Positions 8,772 through 17,030 of a stretch of DNA of 64,000 nucleotides are shown piece after piece. The stretch lies in contig NZ_SMAH01000013.1 in NCBI RefSeq assembly GCF_004342625.1, forward strand, positions 1-64,000, read 5' to 3'. How positions within the stretch are numbered: the stretch's first letter is position 1; every line of letters begins with the position of its first letter. The position numbers were made by a program, and so were the translations under genes. This stretch comes from Tepidimonas ignava. GTDB lineage: Bacteria; Pseudomonadota; Gammaproteobacteria; Burkholderiales; Burkholderiaceae_C. The notes under the pieces are model-generated. The model searched no databases and was not told where the DNA came from. It saw nothing but the letters and a program-made list of their open reading frames with translations.

Positions 8772-9608
8772 TCACCCCTTGAGGGCTGCGGCCATTTCGC
8801 GCTCGCGCCGCCGGGTGGCGCGCGCCACCCACACGGCGTAGCTGACGATAACGGTGGTAACGACGACGATCAGGATCGTCGCCGCGGCGTAGATGGTGGG
8901 GTTGATGCCGCGGCGCGCGTAGCCGAAGATGACCTGGGGCAGCGTGTTGACGCCGGGGCCAGAGAGGAATTCGGAGATCACCACGTCGTCGAACGACAGC
9001 GTGAACGACAGCAAAAACGCCGCCAGCACCGCCTGCGCGATGTTGGGCAGCGTCACCAGGAAAAACACCTGGTGCGGGCGCGCACCCAGGTCCATCGCCG
9101 CTTCCTCGATGCGCCGGTCCATTTCCAGCAGGCGCGACTGCACCACCACCATCGCGTAGGCCATGCCCATCAGCGTGTGGCCCAGCGTGATGGTCAGCAT
9201 ACCGCGCTGCGGCCAGCCAAACACGTTTTGCGCACCCACCATCAACAGCAGCAGCGACAGGCCGATGATGACCTCGGGCATCACCAGCGGCGCGTTGACC
9301 ATGCCGGAAAAGAGCGTGCGGCCCCAAAAGCGCCGGTAGCGCACCAGCACGAACGCGGCCAGCGTGCCCAGCACCGCCGACAGCACGCCGGTGGTCAGCG
9401 CCACCTTGAGCGAGACAAAAAAGCCGTTGACGATTTTGCTGTCGTCCAGCAGCGCCTGGTACCAGCGCAGCGAAAAACCGGTGAAGACGGCGTCTTGGCG
9501 CGTGCTGTTGAACGAAAACACGATCATGAACAGCAGCGGCGCGTACAAAAACGCAAACACCAGCGCCAGCCAGCCTTTGCCAAGGTGCCGAGCGAAAACG
9601 TTGCCCAT
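8772..9608 (-). CDS. potI: Putrescine/spermidine ABC transporter permease
   Basis: About 278 residues starting at MGNVFARHLGKGW (9608), preceded by AAAGGG. Six predicted membrane segments and the EAA loop (EAAMDLGARPHQVFFLVTLP) that docks to the ATPase. It matches PotC/PotI inner membrane permeases. It is last in the potF-G-H-I order, 22 bases after potH, and acts as half of the translocation pore for polyamines. Confidence 0.92.
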   Translation of the reverse strand: MGNVFARHLGKGWLALVFAFLYAPLLFMIVFSFNSTRQDAVFTGFSLRWYQALLDDSKIVNGFFVSLKVALTTGVLSAVLGTLAAFVLVRYRRFWGRTLFSGMVNAPLVMPEVIIGLSLLLLMVGAQNVFGWPQRGMLTITLGHTLMGMAYAMVVVQSRLLEMDRRIEEAAMDLGARPHQVFFLVTLPNIAQAVLAAFLLSFTLSFDDVVISEFLSGPGVNTLPQVIFGYARRGINPTIYAAATILIVVVTTVIVSYAVWVARATRRREREMAAALKG

Positions 9609-9630
9609 CGTGCGACCCTTTCGGTTGGGG

Positions 9631-10566
9631 TCAGTGCGCGCCGGCCGCCGCGCGTTCACCGCTGTAGCGGTAGTACAGCGACAGCGGCACGACGATCAGC
9701 CCGATCATCACCACCGCCAGCGCGGCCGCGCGTGGCCAGTTGTTGGCGGTGAACATTTCGTCCCACACGACGCGGCCGATCATCAGGTTTTCGGGGCCGC
9801 CCAGCAGCGAGGGGATGACAAACTCACCCACCGACGGGATGAACACCAGCATGAACCCGGCGATGATCCCGGCCTTGGACAACGGCACCGTCACCAGCCA
9901 AAACGCGCGCCAGGGCGTGGCGCCCAGGTCGTAAGCCGCCTCCAGCAGCCGCCAGTCCAGCTTGACCAGCGTGGCGTACAGCGGCAGCACCATGAACGGC
10001 AGGTACACGTAGGTCATGCCCACCAGCATCGACACGTTGGTGTACAGCAGCGGCAGCGGCTCGCTGGTCAGGCCCAGGGCCATCAGCAGCCGGTTGACAA
10101 CACCGGCGTCGGCCAAGATGCCCTTCCAGGCGTACACGCGCAGCAAAAACGAGGTCCAAAACGGCAGCATCACCATCAGCAACAGCGCCGGGCGCACCGC
10201 GGCGGGGCTGCGCGCGATGAAGTACGCAAACGGGTAGCCGATCAGCAGGCACAGTGTGGCGGTGACCGACGCGTACAGCAGCGAGCGCACGTAGGCCTCG
10301 ACGTACAGCGTGCGAAACAGCGGGCCGTCCCATTCGGCTTTGAAGATCGACCAGTAGTTTTCGTACTTGAGGTGCAGCACGCCGGTGGTGGCGTCCCACA
10401 GCGGGCGAAACGGGTCGATGCCGTCGCCCATGTCCACGAAGCTGATGTACAGCAGGATCAGGAACGGCAGCAGGAAAAACAGCGTCAGCCAGGCGAACGG
10501 CACGGCGATCACAAAGCGCCGTCCGGGCATCGGCAGCAGGGGCGAAGGGCCAGCAGGGGTGGACAT
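9631..10566 (-). CDS. potH: Putrescine/spermidine ABC transporter permease
   Basis: 311 residues, PotB/PotH family. N-terminal membrane segment FVIAVPFAWLTLFFLLPFLI, a long periplasmic segment, and an EAA loop EAAYDLGATPWRAFWLVTVP (about 220). It forms a heterodimer with the PotI product. It is 27 bases after potG and clearly in the same operon. Confidence 0.93.
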   Translation of the reverse strand: MSTPAGPSPLLPMPGRRFVIAVPFAWLTLFFLLPFLILLYISFVDMGDGIDPFRPLWDATTGVLHLKYENYWSIFKAEWDGPLFRTLYVEAYVRSLLYASVTATLCLLIGYPFAYFIARSPAAVRPALLLMVMLPFWTSFLLRVYAWKGILADAGVVNRLLMALGLTSEPLPLLYTNVSMLVGMTYVYLPFMVLPLYATLVKLDWRLLEAAYDLGATPWRAFWLVTVPLSKAGIIAGFMLVFIPSVGEFVIPSLLGGPENLMIGRVVWDEMFTANNWPRAAALAVVMIGLIVVPLSLYYRYSGERAAAGAH

Positions 10567-10593
10567 CGTGGCAACCCAAGGATCGGCGGGGGG

Positions 10594-11709
10594 TCAGTCG
10601 CGCAGCACGACACCGGCGGTGTCGCTCCACCAGAACCACACCTCGTCGTCCCAGGTGATGTCGGACAGGTCGTGGCGCGAGGTGTTGGCTTCGGTGATGC
10701 GCACCTTGTGCCCCTGCGGCGTGACGACGATGTAGGCGTTGTACGAGCCGAAGTAAGCGATTTCCTTGACGCGGCCCTGGAACAGGTTGCACGCCACGCC
10801 GTCGGGGCGCTGCTTGGCGATGTCGATTTTTTCCGGGCGCACCGCCACCGCCACGGGCATGCCCAAGGCGCCGGTGGTGCCGTGGCCGACGTGGATGCGG
10901 CCTATGGGCGTGTCGATGGCGCAGTGGTCCGGCTCGTCGATGGCCAGGGTGCCGTCGAACAGGTTGACGCTGCCGATGAAGTCGGCCACGAAACGGTTGG
11001 CCGGGAATTCGTACATTTCCTGCGGCGTGCCCACCTGCAGCACGCGCCCCTTGCTCATCACCGCGATGCGGCTGGCCATCGTCATGGCCTCTTCCTGGTC
11101 GTGCGTGACCATCACGCAGGTCACGCCCACCTGTTCGATGATGTTGACCAGTTCGAACTGCGTTTGTTCGCGCAGCTTTTTGTCCAGCGCACCCAGCGGT
11201 TCGTCCAGCAACAGCAGCTTGGGCCGCTTGGCCAGGCTGCGCGCCAGCGCCACGCGCTGCTGCTGCCCGCCCGACAGTTGGTGCGGCTTGCGCTGCGCGT
11301 AGGCGCTCAGTTGCACCAGCGCCAGCATGTCGTCCACGCGCTTGGCGATTTCCGCCTTGGGCAGCCCTTCGCGCTTGAGGCCAAAGGCGACGTTGTCCCA
11401 CACGTTGAGGTGCGGAAACAGCGCGTAGCTCTGAAACATCATGTTGACCGGCCGCTCGTACGGCGGCAGGCCCACCACGTCTTGCCCGCCCAGCAGGATG
11501 CGGCCCGAGGTCGGGGTCTCGAACCCCGCCAGCATGCGCAGCAAGGTGGACTTGCCGCAGCCGGAGCTGCCCAGCAGGGCGAAGATTTCGCCCTTGCGCA
11601 CCGACAACGACACCTCGTCCACCGCCACCGTCTGGTCAAACGTTTTGACCAGCTTGTCGGTGACCAGGTAATGCTCGGCATCGAGCGGAACTTGCGGAGC
11701 TTGCGCCAT
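10594..11709 (-). CDS. potG: Putrescine/spermidine ABC transporter ATPase
   Basis: About 371 residues from MAQAPQVPL (11709), preceded by GAGAGGGG. Walker A LGSSGCGKST, Q-loop FQSYALFPH, ABC signature LSGGQQQRVALA, Walker B LLLLDEPLG and H-loop VTHDQ, followed by a TOBE-type regulatory domain (about 280-365). It powers polyamine import. It follows potF after a 155-base gap that contains a strong hairpin, so it may be expressed at a lower level than the binding protein. Confidence 0.94.
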   Translation of the reverse strand: MAQAPQVPLDAEHYLVTDKLVKTFDQTVAVDEVSLSVRKGEIFALLGSSGCGKSTLLRMLAGFETPTSGRILLGGQDVVGLPPYERPVNMMFQSYALFPHLNVWDNVAFGLKREGLPKAEIAKRVDDMLALVQLSAYAQRKPHQLSGGQQQRVALARSLAKRPKLLLLDEPLGALDKKLREQTQFELVNIIEQVGVTCVMVTHDQEEAMTMASRIAVMSKGRVLQVGTPQEMYEFPANRFVADFIGSVNLFDGTLAIDEPDHCAIDTPIGRIHVGHGTTGALGMPVAVAVRPEKIDIAKQRPDGVACNLFQGRVKEIAYFGSYNAYIVVTPQGHKVRITEANTSRHDLSDITWDDEVWFWWSDTAGVVLRD

Positions 11710-11776
11710 GACCCCTCTCAATCCCCAAAGGTAGGGCGGCGGCCCAGCCGACCGCACGCCCGCTGACCGGTGTACG

Positions 11777-11821
11777 AAAACGCAACGGGCTGCCCCACCG
11801 CCGGAAGAACAGCCCGTTGCG
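11777..11821 (-). terminator. Hairpin between potF and potG, likely attenuator
   Basis: Perfect 12-bp stem: CGCAACGGGCTG at 11781-11792 pairs with CAGCCCGTTGCG at 11810-11821, with a 17-base loop. On the minus strand the stem is followed directly by TTTT. It lies after the potF stop and before potG, the usual place for partial termination that raises the ratio of binding protein to membrane components. Confidence 0.75.
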
Positions 11822-11864
11822 CCATGAGTGCCCGCGGCTCGGTCACCGCCTGCGCTGGCGACGT

Positions 11865-13031
11865 TTATTTGCCGCGCTTGAAGGCGTTGTAGGCCGAGGC
11901 CATCGCTTCACGCGCCTCGTTGGTGTAGCTGCTGGGCTGGATCAGCTTGGGCATGTAGTCCGCCGGCGGGAAGATCGACGGGTTGTTGGCCACCTCGGGC
12001 TTGATCTGGTCCTTGCCCTGGGTGTTGCCGGCGTTGTAGCCCATTTCGTTGGCCATGGCCGCAGCGTTTTCCGCCTTCAGGTAGAAGTTGATGAAGGCGT
12101 GCGCGTTGTTGGGGTGCTTGGCGTCTTTGAGGATCGCCATCGTGTCGAAAAACGCCAGCGCGCCGGTGGAGGGCAGCAGCGCGACGATTTCGTCCTTGGA
12201 GCCGGCCTCGGCGGCGCGCTGCGCCGCGATGTTGATGTCACCCGCCCAGCCGATCACCGCGCAGGCCTTGCCGCTGGCCACGTCGTCGATCATCGTCGAG
12301 CTGAAGATGCGGATGTCCTTGCGCACCTTCTTCAGCATCTCGACCGCGGCCTTGTAGTCCTCGGGGTTGTTGGAATAGGCGTCTTTGCCGATGTAGTGCA
12401 GCGCCACCGGGATGATCTCGGTGGGCGAATCCAGGTAGGCAATGCCGCAGCTCTTGACCTTGGCGGTGTACTTGGGATCGAACACCAGGTCCCAGGCGTT
12501 TTCCGGCATCGGCATGCCGCCCAGCGCCTTTTCGACCTTTTGCTTGTTGATGCCCACCGTGGTGAAGCTCCACGCCCACGGCACCAGGTACTGGTTGCCC
12601 GGATCGACGCGGTCCAGCACCTTCATGACGGCCGGATCGAGGTTTTGGTAGTTGGGGATTTTGGCCTTGTCCAGCGGCTGGAACAGGCCGGCTTCGATTT
12701 GCGGCTTGGCAAACACGCTGCCGGGCACGACGATGTCGTAGCCGGTGTTGCCCGCCACCAGCTTGGCGTGCAGCGCTTCGTTGGTCTCGAACGTGTCGTA
12801 GTTGACCTTGATGCCGGTTTCCTTTTCGAAGGCTTCGAGCATGCCTTCGGGGATGTAGTCCGGCCAGTTGTAAATGTTGAGCACTTTTTCGTCGTCCAGC
12901 ACCGGGCCGGCGGGGGCCTGCGCGACCGCGGGGGCCGGGGCCGGCGCGGGTTGGGCGACGGGTTCTTCTTTCTTGCCACAGCCGGCGACAAAGGCGGCGG
13001 CCAGGGCCAGGGCGAGCAGATGCTTTTTCAT
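11865..13031 (-). CDS. potF: Polyamine-binding lipoprotein of the Pot transporter
   Basis: 388 residues. Starts at MKKHLLALAL (13031). Lipoprotein signal with lipobox VAGC (Cys about 18), a Pro/Ala-rich linker and then the PotD/PotF solute-binding fold beginning VLNIYNWPDYIPEGML. Motifs YDIVVPGSVF and VPWAWSFTTVGIN are typical. It binds putrescine or spermidine in the periplasm and delivers it to PotGHI. Because it sits among putrescine catabolic genes, putrescine is the more likely ligand. The longer open frame upstream of 13031 lacks a signal and is not used. Confidence 0.94.
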   Translation of the reverse strand: MKKHLLALALAAAFVAGCGKKEEPVAQPAPAPAPAVAQAPAGPVLDDEKVLNIYNWPDYIPEGMLEAFEKETGIKVNYDTFETNEALHAKLVAGNTGYDIVVPGSVFAKPQIEAGLFQPLDKAKIPNYQNLDPAVMKVLDRVDPGNQYLVPWAWSFTTVGINKQKVEKALGGMPMPENAWDLVFDPKYTAKVKSCGIAYLDSPTEIIPVALHYIGKDAYSNNPEDYKAAVEMLKKVRKDIRIFSSTMIDDVASGKACAVIGWAGDINIAAQRAAEAGSKDEIVALLPSTGALAFFDTMAILKDAKHPNNAHAFINFYLKAENAAAMANEMGYNAGNTQGKDQIKPEVANNPSIFPPADYMPKLIQPSSYTNEAREAMASAYNAFKRGK

Positions 13032-13159
13032 GTCCACACTCCAGTCGGTGACGACCACGTCCTTGCAGAAAAATGCCCGAGCAGCAGGCCGGTGCGGACA
13101 ATGCCCACCCGACGCCCCTTGTTGCGCTCCGTCGGCCATTGTAGGGCAGCCCTGGCCGA

Positions 13160-14560
13160 TCACGCGCGCCCCTGGCGGCGCAAATCGTCCCATGTCGCAT
13201 CCAAGGCACGCCGAATCAGCCCGATCATGGTGTCGATGTCGGCGCGCGTCATCACCAGCGGCGGCGCGATGATCATGCGCGACCCCACGGCGCGCATCAC
13301 CACCCCGGTGTCGAAGCAGTGCTGGCGGCACAGCATGCCCACCTCCCAGTCTTCGGGAAACGGCGTCAGCGTGGCCTTGTCCCGCACCAGAATGAGGCCG
13401 GCCACAAAGCCGCAGCTCTCGGTCACGCCCACCAGCGGGTGGTCAGCCAGCGTGGCAAAGCGCTCGGCCAGGTACGGGCCGGTGTCGCTGCGCACGCGCT
13501 CGGGCAGCGCCTCGCGCTGCATCAGCTCCAGGTTGGCCAGCGCCACCGCGCACGCCACCGGGTGGCCGCTGTAGGTGTAGCCGTGGGTGAACTCGCCGCC
13601 CTCGACCAACACCTTGGCCACGCGCTCGCCCACCAGCACCCCGCCCAGCGGCACGTAGCCGCTGGTGACGCCTTTGGCAAAGGTCACCAGGTCGGGCCGG
13701 ATGCCGAAACGCTCGTAGGCAAACCAGTGGCCCAGGCGCCCGAAGGCGCAAATCACCTCGTCGTCGATGAGCAAGATGCCGTAGCGGTCGACGATGCGCT
13801 GCACCTCGGGCCAGTAGGTGGCGGGCGGGATGATGACGCCGCCGGCGCCCTGCACCGGCTCGGCGATGAAGGCGGCGACCTTGTCGGGGCCGATGGCCAG
13901 GATTTTGTCTTCCAGCCAACGCGCCGCGCGCACGCCAAAGGCTTCGGGCGTCTCGCCGGGCTGGCGCAGGTCCCAGTAGTAGGGCTGCTCGATGTGCTCG
14001 ATGCCGGGAATGGGCAGGTCGCCCTGCGCGTGCATGGCCGCCATGCCACCCAGCGAGGCGGCGGCCACCGTCGAGCCGTGGTAAGCGTTGCGCCGGCTGA
14101 TGATGACCTTGCGCTGCGGCTGGCCCATCAAGTCCCAGTAACGGCGCACCAGGCGCACGTTGGTGTCGTTGGCCTCGGAGCCGCTGCTGGTGAAAAACAC
14201 GTGCGTGAAGCGCCGCCCCGCCACGGGCGGGGCCAGCTCGGTGAGGCGCTGCGCCAGGCGCACCGGCGGCTCGGTGGTGGTCTGAAAAAAGGTGTTGTAA
14301 AAGGGCAGCCGCAGCATTTGCTGGTAGGCGGCGTCGGCCAGCTCGCGCCGGCCGTAGCCGGCGTTGACGCACCACAGCCCGCTCATGCCGTCCAGGATGC
14401 GCTGGCCGTTGGCGTCCCAGATCCAGATGCCCTCGGCGTGCGTGATGACGCGCGCGCCCTTGGCCGCCAGCGCCGCATGGTCCGTGAAGGGGTGCAGAAC
14501 ATGCGCGGCGTCGAGCGCGCGCAGCTCGCGGGTCAGGTGGGTGTCGGCCACGGCGGTCAT
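13160..14560 (-). CDS. Class III aminotransferase, putrescine/GABA type (SpuC-like)
   Basis: 466 residues, PLP fold type I. Substrate and cofactor motifs: SGLWCVNAGYGRRELADAAY, FFTSSGSEANDTNVRLVRRY, YHGSTVAAASLGGM, EPVQGAGGVI, LLIDDEVICAFGRLG and the Schiff-base lysine in FAKGVTSGYVPLGG. This matches the SpuC and beta-alanine/GABA-pyruvate transaminase group. In context it may transaminate putrescine directly to 4-aminobutanal or convert GABA to succinic semialdehyde; sequence alone does not choose. A good ribosome site (AAAGGAGA) precedes the ATG. It is 65 bases downstream of puuA. Confidence 0.9.
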   Translation of the reverse strand: MTAVADTHLTRELRALDAAHVLHPFTDHAALAAKGARVITHAEGIWIWDANGQRILDGMSGLWCVNAGYGRRELADAAYQQMLRLPFYNTFFQTTTEPPVRLAQRLTELAPPVAGRRFTHVFFTSSGSEANDTNVRLVRRYWDLMGQPQRKVIISRRNAYHGSTVAAASLGGMAAMHAQGDLPIPGIEHIEQPYYWDLRQPGETPEAFGVRAARWLEDKILAIGPDKVAAFIAEPVQGAGGVIIPPATYWPEVQRIVDRYGILLIDDEVICAFGRLGHWFAYERFGIRPDLVTFAKGVTSGYVPLGGVLVGERVAKVLVEGGEFTHGYTYSGHPVACAVALANLELMQREALPERVRSDTGPYLAERFATLADHPLVGVTESCGFVAGLILVRDKATLTPFPEDWEVGMLCRQHCFDTGVVMRAVGSRMIIAPPLVMTRADIDTMIGLIRRALDATWDDLRRQGRA

Positions 14561-14625
14561 CGGCGGTCTCCTTTCGGGCAGGGGGCTGGCGGCACGCCAC
14601 GCGGCGTCGCGCAGCGCTTGCGTGT

Positions 14626-15996
14626 TCAGACGTGCAGCAACAGGTGCTCGCGCTCCCAGGGCGAAATCACCTTCATGAACTCCTCAAACTCGAGCTCTTT
14701 GATCTCGGTGTAGATCGTGATGAACTCCTCGCCCAGCACGTGGTGCAGGTCGGGCTCGCGGCGCAGCCAGTCCAGCGCCTCGCCCAAGCTGCGCGGCAGC
14801 GCGTAAGGCGACAGGTAGGCGTCGCCGCGCATTTCGGGCTTGGGCTTGATTTTGTTGACCAGCCCCAGGTAGCCGCAGGCCAGCGTCATGGCCATCGCGA
14901 TGTAGGGGTTGGCGTCGGCGCCGATGACGCGGTTTTCCAGCCGGCGGGCCTGCGGCGGCGCGATCGGCGAGCGGATGCCCACCGTGCGGTTGTCGTGCCC
15001 CCACTCGATGTTGATCGGCGCCGCCGTGTGGCGCGCCAGCCGCCGGTAGCTGTTGACGTAGGGCGCCACCAGCGCCATCGCGGCCGGGATGTAGCGCTGC
15101 AACCCGCCGATGTAGTGGTAGAACATCTCCGAGGGGCTGCCGTCTTCGTTGCTGAAGACGTTGCGGCCGCTGGCTTTGTCCACCAGGCTTTGGTGGATGT
15201 GCATCGCGCTGCCGGGCTCGCCAGCGATGGGTTTGGCCATGAAGGTGGCGTACATGTCGTGGCGCAGGGCCACCTCGCGCACGGTGCGCTTGAACAAAAA
15301 CACCTCGTCGGCCAGCTCCAGCGGGTGGGCGTGGAAAAAGTTGATCTCCATCTGCCCCGCGCCCACTTCGTGGATCAACGTGTCGACGTTGAGCTCCATC
15401 TTGTCGCAGCAGTCGTAGATCTCCTCGAACAGCGGGTCGAATTCGTTGACCGCGTCGATGCTGTAGGCCTGGCGCGAGGTCTCGGCCCGCCCGCTGCGGC
15501 CCACCGGTGGGTGAAGCAAGGTGTTGGGGTCGGTGTTGCGCGCGGTCAGGTAGAACTCCAGCTCCGGCGCCACCACCGGCTGCAGGCCCATGGCGTCGTA
15601 CAGGCTGCAGACGTGGCGCAGCACACTGCGCGGGGCGTAGGGGATGAGCTTGCCGCTGTGGTCGAAGCAGTCGTGGATGACCTGCGCGGTGGGGTCGGCC
15701 ACCCAGGGCACGATGCGCGCGGTGGCCGGGTCGGGCCGCAGCTGCATGTCGCGCTCGGTGGGGTCGATGACGTCGTAGTACGGCCCGCTGCTGGGCTGCT
15801 CGCCGGTCACGCTCATCGCCACCACCGACGCGGGCAGGCGCATGCCGCGGTCTTCGGTGAACTTTTCGCGCGGCAGGATCTTGCCGCGTGCCACGCCGGT
15901 CAGGTCGGGCACCAGGCACTCGACCTCGGTGACGCGGCGCTCGTTGAGCCATTGCTCCAGATCGTTGAAGGTTTTGAGTTGTTTGGCACTGCTCAT
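14626..15996 (-). CDS. puuA: Gamma-glutamylputrescine synthetase (glutamine synthetase family)
   Basis: 456 residues from MSSAKQLKTFND (15996), preceded by GGAGA. Glutamine synthetase fold: the N-terminal beta-grasp has ECLVPDLTGVARGKILPR, followed by catalytic motifs MEINFFHAHP, KPIAGEPGSAMHIHQSL, the ATP-binding NIEWGHDNRTVGIR and an ENRVIGADANPY segment. The pattern is of PuuA/SpuI ligases rather than housekeeping GlnA: it is shorter at the adenylylation region and has the PDLTGVARGK start. It ligates glutamate to putrescine, the first step of the Puu route. Confidence 0.92.
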   Translation of the reverse strand: MSSAKQLKTFNDLEQWLNERRVTEVECLVPDLTGVARGKILPREKFTEDRGMRLPASVVAMSVTGEQPSSGPYYDVIDPTERDMQLRPDPATARIVPWVADPTAQVIHDCFDHSGKLIPYAPRSVLRHVCSLYDAMGLQPVVAPELEFYLTARNTDPNTLLHPPVGRSGRAETSRQAYSIDAVNEFDPLFEEIYDCCDKMELNVDTLIHEVGAGQMEINFFHAHPLELADEVFLFKRTVREVALRHDMYATFMAKPIAGEPGSAMHIHQSLVDKASGRNVFSNEDGSPSEMFYHYIGGLQRYIPAAMALVAPYVNSYRRLARHTAAPINIEWGHDNRTVGIRSPIAPPQARRLENRVIGADANPYIAMAMTLACGYLGLVNKIKPKPEMRGDAYLSPYALPRSLGEALDWLRREPDLHHVLGEEFITIYTEIKELEFEEFMKVISPWEREHLLLHV

Positions 15997-16107
15997 GGTG
16001 GTCTCCGTGGCCCTGAGGGGTGGCGACGCGGTGGGGGGTGCGTCGCCCGACCCGGACATTCTGGCAGCGCTGGGCGTGGTGTGGCTGCCGCATCCGGGCA
16101 ACGGCGA

Positions 16108-16938
16108 TCAGGCAGGGGTTTCGGGAGCGGCGGCGTAGGCACGGGCGTCGGCCAGACGCTGCTGGCGGCGCTGGCGCACCGCGCGCCCAAACGCGGCGAA
16201 GATGGCGCTGGACAGCGGGTCATCCCAGCAGCGCCACTCCGGGTGCCATTGCACCGCCAGCGCGAAGGCGCGCGCGTGCTCAAACTCCACCGCTTCGATC
16301 AGCCCGTCGGGGGCGTGCGCCACGGCGCGCAGGCCCTGGCCGAGCCGCTTGATCCCCTGGCCGTGCAGCGAATTGACCTGCGCCGTCATGGCCCCGCCCG
16401 CCAACGCCTGCAGCAGGCTGCCAGGCTGCAGCGTCACCGCGTGGCGCGGCGCATACTGCTGCTCCAGCGGCAGGTGCTTGGGCTCGCGGTGGTCCAGGTG
16501 GCCGGGCAACGCGTGCACCGCTTGGTGCAGGCTGCCCCCCAGCGCCACGTTGATTTCCTGAAAACCGCGGCAGATGCCCAGCAACGGCACGCCAGCGGCC
16601 AGCGCTGCGCGCACCACGGCCAGCGTGACTTCGTCGCGCGCCTCGTCCAGCGGCAGGCTGGGGTCGGCCACCGGTTCGCCAAAGTGGCGCGGGTGCACGT
16701 TGGACGGCGAGCCCGTCAGCACGACGCCGTCCACCTGCGCCAGCAGCGCGGGCACCTCGTCGGCGCTGGCCAGCGGGAACATCACCGGCTGGGCCTGCGC
16801 GCCCACCTTGACCGCGCGGGCGTACTTGTCGCCCAACACCAGGTAGGGCTGCGCGTGCAAGGTTTCGCCCATCAGCCGGTGGTCGGCAGGCATCCAAACC
16901 CAAGGCGGCGCGGACTCGACGTGCATGATGCGACCCAT
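16108..16938 (-). CDS. puuD: Gamma-glutamyl-GABA hydrolase (class I GATase-like)
   Basis: About 276 residues. Nucleophile Cys in LLGICRGFQEIN (about 124), catalytic His/Glu in VQWHPEW, plus LTGSPSNVHP, PLEQQYAPRH and NSLHGQGIKRL, all shared with E. coli PuuD. It releases GABA and glutamate from gamma-glutamyl-GABA. The start is uncertain: ATGs at 16938 (MGRIMHVES) and 16926 both fit, and neither has a clear ribosome site. The 16938 start lies inside the left arm of the inverted repeat at 16933-16967. This is the first gene of the minus-strand polyamine run. Confidence 0.9.
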   Translation of the reverse strand: MGRIMHVESAPPWVWMPADHRLMGETLHAQPYLVLGDKYARAVKVGAQAQPVMFPLASADEVPALLAQVDGVVLTGSPSNVHPRHFGEPVADPSLPLDEARDEVTLAVVRAALAAGVPLLGICRGFQEINVALGGSLHQAVHALPGHLDHREPKHLPLEQQYAPRHAVTLQPGSLLQALAGGAMTAQVNSLHGQGIKRLGQGLRAVAHAPDGLIEAVEFEHARAFALAVQWHPEWRCWDDPLSSAIFAAFGRAVRQRRQQRLADARAYAAAPETPA

Positions 16939-16967
16939 TGTGCGCGTCGATTGGATGCACAATGGGT
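16933..16967. promoter_or_regulatory. 11-bp inverted repeat, probable operator of the polyamine regulator
   Basis: ACCCATTGTGC at 16933-16943 and GCACAATGGGT at 16957-16967 are perfect inverted copies separated by 13 bases. It lies between puuD and the divergent MocR-type regulator. It ends 63 bases before the regulator start and covers the puuD 5' end. The size and position fit a dimeric GntR-type helix-turn-helix binding site controlling both directions. Confidence 0.6.
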
Positions 16968-16981
16968 GCCATTTGATGGCA
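16967..16981. promoter_or_regulatory. Second short palindrome next to the operator
   Basis: TGCCAT-TTG-ATGGCA is a perfect 6-bp inverted repeat abutting the larger one. It could be part of the same regulatory region or a chance palindrome in a short interval. No further support is visible. Confidence 0.3.
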
Positions 16982-17030
16982 TGCGACGGTGCCACTGGAG
17001 GCCACCGCAGCGCGCCGCGAGACTCGCCCC

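Noticed and set aside
9364-11766. 800-residue plus-strand open frame opposite potI-potH-potG
   Set aside because: Rich in His/Gln/Arg repeats with no fold; a shadow of the three transporter genes.
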